From NCBI RefSeq assembly GCF_014235765.1, contig NZ_JACMYH010000001.1, forward strand, positions 1,426,001-1,490,000: 64,000 nucleotides of DNA. Direction: 5' to 3'. Position numbers and translations under genes: made by a program. Within the stretch, counting starts at the first letter, position 1; every line of letters starts with the position of its first letter. Shown piece after piece: positions 8,899 to 18,100 of this stretch. The stretch is from Pseudomonas baltica. GTDB taxonomy: Bacteria; Pseudomonadota; Gammaproteobacteria; Pseudomonadales; Pseudomonadaceae. The notes beneath the pieces were generated by a model. The model saw nothing but the letters and a program-made list of their open reading frames with translations. It was not told the DNA's origin and did not search any database.

Positions 8899-11800
8899 TC
8901 AGCTGACTTGCACGCCCCCACTCAATGCCAGGTCCATCAGTTCGCGATTCGCCACTGCGTACATGGCGTAGTCGGTACCCGTGGCGGCCTTGATCTCGTC
9001 GAGCATGGCACGCCAGCGCTTGACCATCACCTCGTGCTGTTCCAGCCACAGGTCCAGACGCCCTTCGACGTCACCCGGCGCATCCTGCATTTTCAGCACG
9101 GAAATGGTGATTGCCCGCTGCTGCAGGTCGATGTCGTCGCGGAAGGCCTCGCGTGCCAGCGCTTGCCAGTTGTTCTCCACCGGCAGGCTGCTGATCTGCT
9201 GCAGGTACCAGGTCAGGTCCAGCTTGCTGCCCACGGCGAAGAACGCCTTGGCCACTTCGGCGGCATTCTGGCCGGTGACGTCCGACGCTTCGATGATCGG
9301 CAACAGCGTGTACAGGTGGCTGGTGCCGGCAACCATGCGCGCCAGCAGCTCCGGTACGCCAGACTCGACATAACCCTGGTAGCGGGTCTGCCAGCGCTCG
9401 CGGGTCGGACCCTCCAGCAGTTCGTCGAGCTTGAGCCCCAACGCCGCGATGTGCGGACCGAAATGCGCCACATCACGACCGGCGTCCAGCTCGTTGCGGC
9501 GGCTGCGCAGGAACCAGCGGGTGGCCCGTCGACCCAGGCGCATCAGCTCGTCCATCAGAGCCAGCTGGACATCGGCGGACACCTGGTAGTCCAGCGCCTC
9601 GATCTGGCGGAACCAGTGCGGCAGGTGGAAGATGTCGCGCACGATGGCGTAGGCCCCGACCACACTGGCCGGGGTCATGCCAGTGGACTCCTTCAAGCGC
9701 TGCACGAAGGTGATGCCCATATTGTTGACCAGGTCGTTGGCGATCTGGGTGCTGACGATCTCGCGCTTGAGGCGATGGCTGCGCATGGCCTCGGCGTACT
9801 TGCTGACCAGCGACGGCGGGAAGGCCGTCTCCATGTCGCGGGTCAGATAGACATCGTCGGGTACTGCCGAAGCCAGCAGCGCTTCGTTGAGGTCGATCTT
9901 GCTGTAGGAGATAAGCACCGACAGCTCGGCTCGGGTCAGGCCCTGCTTGTTCGCGACGCGCTCGTTGAGCTGCTCCTCGGTCGGCAGGAATTCGATGGCA
10001 CGGTCCAGCTTGCCACGCGCCTCCAGGTCGGCCATCAGGCGGCGGTACTCGGCCAGTCGCTCGTAGGCCTTGCGCGCCGCCAGGGACAGCGCCTGGGTCT
10101 GCTTGTAGTTGTTGCCCAGCACCAGATGGCCGACTTCCTCGGTCATGCTGCCCAGCAGCAGGTTGCGCTGCTTCTCGGTCATGTCCCCGGCCTGCACGGC
10201 TTCGTTGAGCAGGATCTTGATGTTGACTTCGTGGTCGGAGCAATCCACCCCGGCCGCGTTGTCGATGAAGTCAGTGTTGGTCGCGCCGCCGTTGAGGCCG
10301 AACTCGACACGGCCCAGCTGGGTCATGCCCAGGTTGCCGCCCTCGCCCACCACTTTGCAGCGCAGTTCGTTGCCATTCACGCGCAGGGCGTCGTTGGCCT
10401 TGTCGCCGACATCGGCGTGGCTCTCGTCACTGGACTTGACGTAGGTACCGATACCGCCGTTCCACAGCAGGTCGACCGGCGCCTTGAGCAGCGCGTTGAG
10501 CAGCTCGGTCGGGGTCAGCTTGTCGGCCTTGATGTCGAAGCGCTCTTTCATCTGCACGCTGATGGAAATGCTCTTGGCACTGCGCGAGAAGATGCCGCCA
10601 CCGGCGGACATGATCGAGGTGTCGTAGTCGCTCCACGCCGAACGAGGCAGGTCATACAGGCGCTGACGCTCGGCGAAGCTGCTGGCCGGCTCGGGGTTGG
10701 GATCGATGAAGATGTGCAGGTGGTTGAATGCCGCCACCAGTTGCAGCTTGTCGGACATCAACAAGCCATTGCCGAACACGTCGCCGGCCATGTCGCCGAT
10801 GCCGATGACGGTGATGCTGTCTTTCTGCACGTTGATGCCGCGTTCGCGGAAGTGGCGCTGCACGCCGACCCAGGCACCCTTGGCGGTGATGCCCATCTTC
10901 TTGTGGTCGTAGCCCGCCGAGCCGCCGGAGGCGAACGCATCGCCAAGCCAGAAGCCGTAGTCGATGGCAATGCCGTTGGCGATGTCGGAAAAGGTCGCGG
11001 TGCCCTTGTCCGCAGCCACCACCAGGTACGGGTCGTCATCGTCGTGACGCACGACATTGGCCGGCGGCACCACGCTGCCATCCTTGAGGTTGTCGGTGAT
11101 ATCGAGCAGACCGGAGATGAAGATGCGGTAGCAGGCCACCGCCTCGTTCTGCACCTCGTCGCGGCTGCCGCCCAGCGGCAACCGGCGCGGGACGAACCCG
11201 CCCTTGGCGCCCACCGGCACGATCACCGAGTTCTTCACGTGCTGCGCCTTGACCAGGCCCAGTACTTCGGTGCGGAAGTCTTCCTCGCGATCCGACCAGC
11301 GCAGACCGCCGCGGGCGACGTTGCCGAAGCGCAGGTGAACGCCTTCGACCCGCGGCGAGTAGACGAAGATCTCGAACTTGGGCACCGGCTTGGGCAGTTC
11401 TGGAATCAGCTTGGGGTTGAACTTGAAGCTGAAGTACGACTTGACCTGGCCGTTGGCATCGGGCTGGTAGAAGTTGGTACGCAGGGTCGCCTTGATCAGG
11501 TCCAGATAGCGACGCAGGATGCGGTCTTCGTTGAGCACCTGAACATCGTCCAGGGCACTCAGGATGGCCTGTTCCAGGCGTTGCTGCTTGTCGTCCAGAT
11601 CATCGCCGGCCAGCTTGCGCGCCAGGTAGAAGCGGGTCTTGAACAGCCGCGTCAGTTCCCGGGCGATATCGGTGTGGTTGTTCAGGGTGCTGGCGATGTA
11701 GCCGAGGTCGAAGCCCAGGCGGATCTGCTTGAGATAGCGCGCATAGGCGCGCAGCAAGGCGACGTCGCGCCATGGCAGGCCTGCGGTGAGCACCAGGCGG

Positions 11801-13758
11801 TTGAACGCGTCGTTCTCGGCGTCGCCGCGCACGATGTGCACGAACGCATCCTGCAGCGTGTCGTTGAGCTGCTGGATGTCCAGATTCAGGCCTTCGCTGT
11901 AGGTAAAGGCGAAGTCGTGGATCCAATACTCGCGACCACTGCGATGACGCAGGCGGTAGGGGAATTCGCCCAGTACGCGCAGGCCCAGGTTCTCGAGGAT
12001 CGGCAACACGTCGGACAGCGCCAGTGGCGTGTCGGCGTGGTACAGCTTGCAATGCAGCTGGCGTTCGCCGCCCTGCGCCAGTGGCTGGTAGAAACTCATG
12101 ACCAGCGGGCGCGATTCGGACAGCGCCAGCAGGTGCTGCATGTCGACCACTGCGGAATGCGCGGCGAAGCGCTCGCGGAAACCGGCCGGGAAGCCTTTCG
12201 GGAAATCGGCCAGCACATTGGTGCCGGCGGCCTCGCCGAAGCTTTCGATGGTCAGGCTGGCGTAGTCGTCCTGCCACGAACGGCAGGCCTGGATCACTTC
12301 GTTTTCCAGTTGCTGTGGGTCGATGTCCAGACGGCTCTTGGGGTCCACGCGCAGGATCAACTGCACGCGGGCCAGCACGGACTCGGAGAAGAACGTCCAG
12401 AACTCGCAGTCGCTGGCCTTGAGGCGCTCCATGAGCACCTGCTGGATCTTCTGCCGTACTTCGGTGGAGTACACGTCGCGCGGCACGTAGGCCAGGCAGT
12501 AGCAGAAGCGCCCGTAGGGGTCCTTGCGCAGGAACACGCGGATCTTGTTGCGTTCCTGGATCTGCACGATCGACATGACGGTGCTGAACAACTCGTCGAT
12601 CGGGGTCTGGAACAGGTCGTCGCGCGGCAGCACCTCGACCACCTGGGCCAGTTCCTTGCCCAGGTGCGCCTTGGCATGGAAACCGGAGCGGCGTTCGATC
12701 TCGGCGACCTTGCGCCGGATGTAGGGGATTTCGCGCACGCTCTCGCCATACACCGACGAGGTGTACAGGCCCATGAAGCGGCATTCCTTGAGTACCTTGC
12801 CATCGCTGTCGATCTGGCGGATCGACACGTAGTCGGGATACGCCGGGCGATGCACACGGCTGGGGTGCGCAGCCTTGGCGAAGGACAGCAGCATTGGCTC
12901 GTGCAGGTACTGCACGGCGTAGTCTTCGATATGCAGGTCTTCGCTGCTCAGGCCGGCACGCAGCAGCCGGGTCAGGCCCAGGAACGACTGCGGGTCGTAG
13001 CGCAGCTGGCCACCCTGCGCATCGGCATCGACCACGAACTCTTCGTAGCCCAGGAAGGTGAAGTGGTTGTCGGTCAACCATTCGAGGAACGCCGTGATCT
13101 CGGCTTTTTCCTGCTCGTCGCTGGCGAACGCGGTCTGTTCCACCAACGTGATCATTTCGCGAACCTTGGCCTTCATCGGCTCGAAGTCCTGCACCGCCAT
13201 CCGCACTTCGCCCAGCACCTGCTCCAGCTCCCGGGCCAGCACGCTGAGCTCGGCGGCGTTGGCGCAACGGTCGATTTCCAGGTACATCAGCGATTCATGC
13301 AGGACGTCTTCGCCCTGGGCACCCTTGGCCAGCACTTCGAGCAGCTCGCCCTGGCTGCCGCGGCGCACGCTGAGCACGGTGGTCTGCAGGGTGTGGATGC
13401 TGTAGCCGCGCCGGTTGAGCTCGGTGCGCACCGAGTCCACCAGGAACGGCAGGTCGTGATGCAGCACTTCGACGGCAGTGTGGGTGGACTGCCAGCCGTG
13501 ACGTTCGTAATCGGGGTTGTAGACGCGCACCTCTGGCTTGGCATGATCGAAGCGCTGCAACAGGCGCCAGGCCGACAGGGTGCAACCGGCCAGGTCGCTG
13601 AGGCGCCGCTGGGTGAGCTCGTCCAACGAGATGATGCCGAAGAACTGATCGGCGAACAGCGCCACTTGTGGCAGTGCCTGTTCGCTGATGTGCTGAGCCA
13701 GGGCCGATTGCAGTTGATGCTGGAAGTCGGCTTTGCTGGCTGCGGTGAAGAACGCCAT
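8899..13758 (-). CDS. gdhB: NAD-specific glutamate dehydrogenase, large (180-kDa) class
   Basis: 1619 residues. It oxidatively deaminates glutamate to 2-oxoglutarate and ammonia with NAD in glutamate and arginine catabolism. It starts MAFFTAASKADFQHQ, with a long N-terminal region holding ACT-like segments, then the dehydrogenase core with KGGFVPRR and the NAD-binding fold around IGIGDMAGDVFGNG, and a helical C-terminal domain. The length matches the roughly 1620-residue Pseudomonas GdhB. It is monocistronic and convergent with acnB, so a TCA enzyme and a TCA-feeding enzyme end at the same REP. Confidence 0.97.
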   Translation of the reverse strand: MAFFTAASKADFQHQLQSALAQHISEQALPQVALFADQFFGIISLDELTQRRLSDLAGCTLSAWRLLQRFDHAKPEVRVYNPDYERHGWQSTHTAVEVLHHDLPFLVDSVRTELNRRGYSIHTLQTTVLSVRRGSQGELLEVLAKGAQGEDVLHESLMYLEIDRCANAAELSVLARELEQVLGEVRMAVQDFEPMKAKVREMITLVEQTAFASDEQEKAEITAFLEWLTDNHFTFLGYEEFVVDADAQGGQLRYDPQSFLGLTRLLRAGLSSEDLHIEDYAVQYLHEPMLLSFAKAAHPSRVHRPAYPDYVSIRQIDSDGKVLKECRFMGLYTSSVYGESVREIPYIRRKVAEIERRSGFHAKAHLGKELAQVVEVLPRDDLFQTPIDELFSTVMSIVQIQERNKIRVFLRKDPYGRFCYCLAYVPRDVYSTEVRQKIQQVLMERLKASDCEFWTFFSESVLARVQLILRVDPKSRLDIDPQQLENEVIQACRSWQDDYASLTIESFGEAAGTNVLADFPKGFPAGFRERFAAHSAVVDMQHLLALSESRPLVMSFYQPLAQGGERQLHCKLYHADTPLALSDVLPILENLGLRVLGEFPYRLRHRSGREYWIHDFAFTYSEGLNLDIQQLNDTLQDAFVHIVRGDAENDAFNRLVLTAGLPWRDVALLRAYARYLKQIRLGFDLGYIASTLNNHTDIARELTRLFKTRFYLARKLAGDDLDDKQQRLEQAILSALDDVQVLNEDRILRRYLDLIKATLRTNFYQPDANGQVKSYFSFKFNPKLIPELPKPVPKFEIFVYSPRVEGVHLRFGNVARGGLRWSDREEDFRTEVLGLVKAQHVKNSVIVPVGAKGGFVPRRLPLGGSRDEVQNEAVACYRIFISGLLDITDNLKDGSVVPPANVVRHDDDDPYLVVAADKGTATFSDIANGIAIDYGFWLGDAFASGGSAGYDHKKMGITAKGAWVGVQRHFRERGINVQKDSITVIGIGDMAGDVFGNGLLMSDKLQLVAAFNHLHIFIDPNPEPASSFAERQRLYDLPRSAWSDYDTSIMSAGGGIFSRSAKSISISVQMKERFDIKADKLTPTELLNALLKAPVDLLWNGGIGTYVKSSDESHADVGDKANDALRVNGNELRCKVVGEGGNLGMTQLGRVEFGLNGGATNTDFIDNAAGVDCSDHEVNIKILLNEAVQAGDMTEKQRNLLLGSMTEEVGHLVLGNNYKQTQALSLAARKAYERLAEYRRLMADLEARGKLDRAIEFLPTEEQLNERVANKQGLTRAELSVLISYSKIDLNEALLASAVPDDVYLTRDMETAFPPSLVSKYAEAMRSHRLKREIVSTQIANDLVNNMGITFVQRLKESTGMTPASVVGAYAIVRDIFHLPHWFRQIEALDYQVSADVQLALMDELMRLGRRATRWFLRSRRNELDAGRDVAHFGPHIAALGLKLDELLEGPTRERWQTRYQGYVESGVPELLARMVAGTSHLYTLLPIIEASDVTGQNAAEVAKAFFAVGSKLDLTWYLQQISSLPVENNWQALAREAFRDDIDLQQRAITISVLKMQDAPGDVEGRLDLWLEQHEVMVKRWRAMLDEIKAATGTDYAMYAVANRELMDLALSGGVQVS

Positions 13759-13989
13759 CTGTGGTACTCCGCTTGGGCTTTGTTATTGGGTGAAGCGTCG
13801 CAAGTCACCCCGGTTCGGATCAACCATAGCCAATCCGGCGCTGCGGGGCGACATTTCAAGAGGTCCAACGACCTAGCTTACCCAGAGCCCGGCATGCACT
13901 CTTGCGGTGCGGCGACATATTCGGTCATGCAGGAGTTGTCGTACGAGACCGCTGGTACGGGCGTTCCAGCCGATCGGACAGTAGTCGGG

Positions 13990-13995
13990 TATAAT
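13990..13995 (+). promoter_or_regulatory. Consensus -10 element before the 116-residue protein gene
   Basis: A perfect TATAAT at 13990-13995; the matching -35 region is poor. Transcription would start near 14002, downstream of the ATG at 13997, so the gene must begin at the in-frame ATG 14027. Confidence 0.5.
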
Positions 13996-14026
13996 CATGG
14001 CATATTCATATGACAGGTTCCCCCGT

Positions 14027-14377
14027 ATGCGCATCACCGCCACTCTGCTGCTGGCCAACCCCCGTGACGAGGAAGAAGACGACATGGCGCTGCTGTGCTG
14101 CCAAGGCAGCGCAGACGAAATGTTTCTGATGACGCGCTTTCCGGACGAAGAAGAGCTGGAGATCACCCTCGACGACAACCCTTACCTGCTGCGCGACCTC
14201 AAGGTCACCTTGAGCGCCGACCGCCTGCTGGTGGCCGTGGCAGCCGGGGATGCCAAGGTGTTCGGTGGGGATGACCTATTGGAGATCGTGCATGCCAGCG
14301 ACGCGGTAGAGCTGGCGCAGATCGAAGAGACGTTGAGGATTCTGCTGGAGGGTGTGGGTACGCTGGAAATCAGCTGA
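14027..14377 (+). CDS. Conserved hypothetical protein between gdhB and moxR
   Basis: 116 residues, acidic, no signal peptide or membrane helix. It starts MRITATLLLANPRDEEEDD and contains an internal CCQGSADEMFLMTRFPDEEEL block; it looks like a small soluble beta-rich domain, but I do not recognise a function. An equivalent gene sits at the same place in other Pseudomonas genomes (PA3069-like, from memory of the gdhB-moxR region). ATG 14027 is chosen because the TATAAT at 13990 would put the transcript start after the alternative ATG 13997. It is separated from moxR by a REP pair. Confidence 0.7.
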   Translation: MRITATLLLANPRDEEEDDMALLCCQGSADEMFLMTRFPDEEELEITLDDNPYLLRDLKVTLSADRLLVAVAAGDAKVFGGDDLLEIVHASDAVELAQIEETLRILLEGVGTLEIS

Positions 14378-14412
14378 CCCCGCTCTCCGCAGCTCTGTAT
14401 ATCTGTATACGT

Positions 14413-14503
14413 GTAGGAGCGGCCAGTGGCCGCGAAATGGCCGGCCGACCCAACCGATCTCTCTGGCCGTGCAAGCTTCTTCGCGGCCACTGGCCGCTCC
14501 TAC
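14413..14503. repeat. Paired inverted REP elements upstream of moxR
   Basis: Two perfect 24-nt arms, GTAGGAGCGGCCAGTGGCCG plus CGAA (14413-14436) and the exact complement (14480-14503), enclose 43 nt. This is the head-to-tail REP doublet common in P. putida. It occupies most of the 251-nt gap before moxR, whose promoter must lie in the remaining 125 nt or further upstream. Confidence 0.88.
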
Positions 14504-14628
14504 GGGACACAGAGGTGCCCGATCGAACACACCGATTTCTCTGCCACCCGCCAATGCATTAAAGTAGTGACCCCCGGCCAAGACGCCCTCACCTGCGTAC
14601 TCGGTCCCTTTTTCAGGAACCGTCGACG

Positions 14629-15588
14629 ATGGAACATCGTGAAGCGCTGATGGCGCTGCGAACCTTTCTTTCAACGCAGATCCTTGGCCAGGAGAAACTG
14701 GTCGAGCGTCTGCTGATCGTGCTGCTGGCGGACGGTCACATGCTGGTCGAGGGCGCGCCGGGGCTGGCCAAGACCAAAGCCATCAAGGAACTGGCCGAAG
14801 GCGTCGAGGCTCAGTTCCACCGTATCCAGTTCACCCCGGACCTGCTGCCGGCCGACATCACCGGCACCGAGATCTATCGACCCGAGACCGGCAGCTTCGT
14901 GTTCCAGCAGGGGCCGATCTTCCACAACCTTGTGCTGGCCGACGAGATCAACCGTGCGCCGGCCAAGGTGCAGTCGGCCCTGCTCGAGGCCATGGCCGAA
15001 CGTCAGGTCAGTGTCGGTCGCAGTACCTACGACCTGTCGCCGTTGTTTCTGGTGATGGCGACGCAGAACCCGATCGAGCAGGAAGGCACCTACCCGCTGC
15101 CCGAGGCACAGCTCGATCGGTTCCTGATGCACGTCAAGATCGGCTTCCCGGATGCAGCCGTGGAACGGCGCATCCTGCAGCAGGCTCGCGGTGAGGCGCT
15201 CAATGGCGAAACCAAGCCCGAGCGGCGTGTCAGCCAGCAGGCCATCTTTGCCGCACGCAAGGAGATCCTCGGGCTGTACATGGCCGACGCGGTGGAGGAA
15301 TACCTGGTGCAGCTGGTCATGGCGACGCGCACCCCGAGCAAATTCGACGCCGAGCTCGGCGAATGGCTGGCCTATGGCGCCAGCCCGCGGGGCTCCATTT
15401 CCCTGGATCGCTGCGCACGCGCCCATGCCTGGCTGGCGGGGCGCGATTTCGTCAGCCCGGAAGACATCCAGGCGGTGCTGTTCGATGTGCTGCGTCATCG
15501 CATCATCCTGTCGTTCGAGGCGGAAGCCGCCGGGGTCGATCAGGACCGCGTGATCCAGCGCATCCTCGACGTCGTGGCCGTCGCCTAG
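14629..15588 (+). CDS. MoxR family AAA+ ATPase
   Basis: 319 residues. Walker A is EGAPGLAKT (41-49) and Walker B LVLADEINRAP (from 101), followed by sensor 1 MATQNPIEQEGTYPLPEAQLDRF, the MoxR hallmark. MoxR ATPases act as chaperones that activate or assemble partner proteins, often with VWA-domain proteins from the same operon. It is the first gene of a tightly packed six-gene set ending at batD (21470); the next gene starts 4 nt after its stop. The start is preceded by CAGGAACC. Confidence 0.95.
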   Translation: MEHREALMALRTFLSTQILGQEKLVERLLIVLLADGHMLVEGAPGLAKTKAIKELAEGVEAQFHRIQFTPDLLPADITGTEIYRPETGSFVFQQGPIFHNLVLADEINRAPAKVQSALLEAMAERQVSVGRSTYDLSPLFLVMATQNPIEQEGTYPLPEAQLDRFLMHVKIGFPDAAVERRILQQARGEALNGETKPERRVSQQAIFAARKEILGLYMADAVEEYLVQLVMATRTPSKFDAELGEWLAYGASPRGSISLDRCARAHAWLAGRDFVSPEDIQAVLFDVLRHRIILSFEAEAAGVDQDRVIQRILDVVAVA

Positions 15589-15592
15589 CCCC

Positions 15593-16537
15593 ATGACCCA
15601 GGAGCCGCGGCCAGAGCCTGGCATTCGCATCAGCCTGGCCGAGCTGATCGAAATGCGCCATCGGGTGCGCGAAGTGCAGCTGTTCTCCACCCCGGCCCAG
15701 CGCAGCCCGTTGATCGGCCTGCACCACTCCAAACTGCGCGGCCGCGGCGTGGACTTCGACCAGGTGCGCGTGTATCAGGCAGGTGACGATGTGCGCAGCA
15801 TCGACTGGCGGGTCACGGCGCGCACCCAGGAGCCGCACACCAAGCTGTTCCACGAGGAGCGCGAGCGGCCCATCTTCATTCTCGTCGAGCAGAGCCGGCG
15901 GTTGTTCTTCGGTTCGGGCCAGATGTTCAAGTCGGTGCTCGCTGCCCAGGCCGCGGCGTTGATCGGCTGGGCCGCGCTGGGGCACAACGATCGAGTCGGC
16001 GGGCTGGTATTCGGCGACGGCGAGCACTACGAGATCAAGCCCCGACGCAGCAAGCAAAGCCTGCTGCAGTTGCTCAACCGCCTGGTGCGGGTGAACCAGT
16101 CGCTGCACACCGAAGCGCTGCCGGAAAAGGACGCGCTGGGCATGGCCCTGCGTCGGGCGCGCGAAGTGTTGCGCCCCGGCAGCCTGGCCATCGTCATCTG
16201 TGATGAGCGCGCGCTGACCGATGGCGCCGAGCAGCAGCTCAGCCTGCTGTCGCGCCACTGCGACCTGCTGTTGCTGCCGGTTTCCGACCCGCTCGATCAT
16301 GCGCTGCCGGCCGCCGGGCTGTTGCGTTTCGCCCAGCGCGGCAGGCAGATGGAAATCAATACACTGAACCCGGAGATGCGCCTGGCCTACCGCGCGTTGA
16401 GCGAGGCGCGCATCGCCCGATGGGAACGTCTGGGGCAAAAACTGCGTGTACTGTTGATGCCCCTGAGCACGCAGAGCGAGATGATCGAGCAGCTGCGCGA
16501 GTACCTCAACCCGCAGCGGCCGGGCAAACTCAAATGA
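15593..16537 (+). CDS. DUF58 domain protein (MoxR-associated)
   Basis: 314 residues. It contains the DUF58 signature region GRGVDFDQVRVYQAGDDVRSIDWRVTARTQEPHTKLFHEERERP (about residues 43-87, with the invariant DDVR-IDW), followed by a VWA-like fold (IFILVEQSRRLFFGSG) in which the metal site is degenerate. It is probably cytoplasmic, as no membrane helix is evident. These proteins always travel with MoxR and VWA proteins and likely act in envelope stress tolerance. Its stop overlaps the next start by four bases (ATGA). Confidence 0.92.
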   Translation: MTQEPRPEPGIRISLAELIEMRHRVREVQLFSTPAQRSPLIGLHHSKLRGRGVDFDQVRVYQAGDDVRSIDWRVTARTQEPHTKLFHEERERPIFILVEQSRRLFFGSGQMFKSVLAAQAAALIGWAALGHNDRVGGLVFGDGEHYEIKPRRSKQSLLQLLNRLVRVNQSLHTEALPEKDALGMALRRAREVLRPGSLAIVICDERALTDGAEQQLSLLSRHCDLLLLPVSDPLDHALPAAGLLRFAQRGRQMEINTLNPEMRLAYRALSEARIARWERLGQKLRVLLMPLSTQSEMIEQLREYLNPQRPGKLK

Positions 16538-17031
16538 GTACCCTTGAGCAGTTGCAGCCATTGATCGCGCCGCCGCCTATCGGCCTGTGGCCACCGGCGC
16601 CTGGCTGGTGGCTGCTGGTCGTGCTGCTGCCGACCTTGGGCTGGGCTGCCTGGCACTGGCGTCACCGCTGGCGGCGCAAGGCCGTGATGCCGGCCACCGT
16701 CGAGCAACCCCTGGATCCGGTGCGCCAAGGCGCGCTGGAAGAGCTGGCGCGCTTGCCCAGACCCTACGATGGCGCCCCTGCCGGAGCCTGGCTGCAGCAG
16801 ATCAACGGCCTGCTCAAGCGCCTGTGCCGCAACCACTACCCGAACGCCAACAGCCATGTACTCAATGGCCGCCAGTGGCTGGCCTTCCTCGACAACCGCT
16901 GCCCGGCTGCCGGTCTGACGCGCTGGATGGTACTGGTCGAAGGGGTCTACAAGCCTGAGTGCAAGCTGGACGACAAGGCCATCGCCGGCCTGCAGCAGTC
17001 GGTCGAAACCTGGATACGCAAGCATGTTTGA
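16534..17031 (+). CDS. DUF4381 membrane protein of the MoxR/Bat operon
   Basis: 165 residues. One hydrophobic helix near the N-terminus (LWPPAPGWWLLVVLLPTLGW, about residues 18-40), then a basic stretch WHWRHRWRRK and a cytoplasmic helical domain with LLKRLCRNHYPN and NGRQWLAFLD, typical of DUF4381. Its function is unknown beyond constant association with this operon. It overlaps the previous gene by 4 nt and the following batA-like gene by 8 nt, indicating translational coupling. Confidence 0.9.
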   Translation: MSTLEQLQPLIAPPPIGLWPPAPGWWLLVVLLPTLGWAAWHWRHRWRRKAVMPATVEQPLDPVRQGALEELARLPRPYDGAPAGAWLQQINGLLKRLCRNHYPNANSHVLNGRQWLAFLDNRCPAAGLTRWMVLVEGVYKPECKLDDKAIAGLQQSVETWIRKHV

Positions 17032-18100
17032 GTTCGCCTGGCTGTGGGTCTTCGCCCTGCTGCCGCTGCCGTGGCTGCTGCGCGTGCTGCTGCCGGCCGC
17101 CGACAGCGGCGAGGCGGCGCTCAAGGTCAGCTTCCTCGATGAACTCGAGGGGCTGGCCGGGCGCCGGGCACGCATCAGCCTGCCGACCTGGCAGCAACAG
17201 GCGCCGTACGTGCTGCTGTGGCTGCTGCTGCTGATCGCGGCGGCGCGTCCGCAGTGGCTGGGCGACCCCCTGCCCATCGCTGCCAGCGGGCGCGACCTGC
17301 TGGTGGCCGTGGATGTATCCGGATCCATGGACTACCCCGACATGCGTTGGCAGAACGAAGACATCAGTCGGCTGGAGCTGGTGCAGCGCCTGCTCGGTGA
17401 CTTTCTCGAACATCGCCAGGGCGACCGGGTCGGGCTGATCCTGTTCGGCAGCAAGGCCTACGTGCAGGCACCGCTGACCTTCGATCGACGCACCGTGCGT
17501 ACCTGGCTCGACGAAGCACGCATCGGCATTGCCGGGAAGAATACCGCCATCGGCGACGCCATCGGCCTGGCGCTCAAACGTCTGCGCCTGCGCCCGGCGC
17601 AAAGCCGGGTGCTCATTCTGGTCACCGACGGCGCCAACAACGGCGGTCAGATCCATCCCATCACCGCCGCCCGCCTGGCGGCTCAGGAGCATGTGCGCAT
17701 CCATACCATCGGCATCGGTGCCGACCCCAGTGCCGATGGCGCGCTGAGCATGCTCGGCCTCAATCCCAGCCTGGATCTGGACGAGCCCTCGTTGCGCGAG
17801 ATCGCGCAGATCACCGGCGGCCAGTACTTCCGTGCTCGCGACGGCGACCAGCTGCAAGCCATCGGCGCCAGCCTCGACACCCTCGAACCGGTCGACCAGA
17901 AGCCCACCCAGGCGCGACCGGCGCAAGCGCTGTATAGCTGGCCGCTGAGCGCGGCATTGCTGCTCAGTGTGTTGCTGGTCGTGCGCCAGAACTGGCCGAA
18001 CAACCCGCTGCAGCTGTTCCTGCGCAAGCGTCGCTTTCTGCCGACAGCTCCGCAGTGGCGCGAGCGCCTGCAGCGGCTGCAATTGCGGAGGCGCAAATGA
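17024..18100 (+). CDS. VWA-domain membrane protein, BatA-like
   Basis: 358 residues. Two N-terminal membrane helices (about 5-25 and 60-78) precede a von Willebrand A domain with an intact MIDAS, D97-x-S99-x-S101 (AVDVSGSMD), plus VTDGANNGG further on. A C-terminal helix (SAALLLSVLLVV) anchors the end. It most likely presents a metal-dependent adhesion domain on the periplasmic side, in complex with the BatB- and BatD-like products downstream. It overlaps the next gene by 4 nt. Confidence 0.94.
   Translation: MFEFAWLWVFALLPLPWLLRVLLPAADSGEAALKVSFLDELEGLAGRRARISLPTWQQQAPYVLLWLLLLIAAARPQWLGDPLPIAASGRDLLVAVDVSGSMDYPDMRWQNEDISRLELVQRLLGDFLEHRQGDRVGLILFGSKAYVQAPLTFDRRTVRTWLDEARIGIAGKNTAIGDAIGLALKRLRLRPAQSRVLILVTDGANNGGQIHPITAARLAAQEHVRIHTIGIGADPSADGALSMLGLNPSLDLDEPSLREIAQITGGQYFRARDGDQLQAIGASLDTLEPVDQKPTQARPAQALYSWPLSAALLLSVLLVVRQNWPNNPLQLFLRKRRFLPTAPQWRERLQRLQLRRRK

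Noticed and set aside
8806-14013. A 1735-codon open frame on + opposite gdhB
   Set aside because: It is a composition-driven shadow: low-complexity Gln/His/Val/Ala-rich translation, no domain, no ribosome-binding site, and the opposite strand encodes full-length GdhB.
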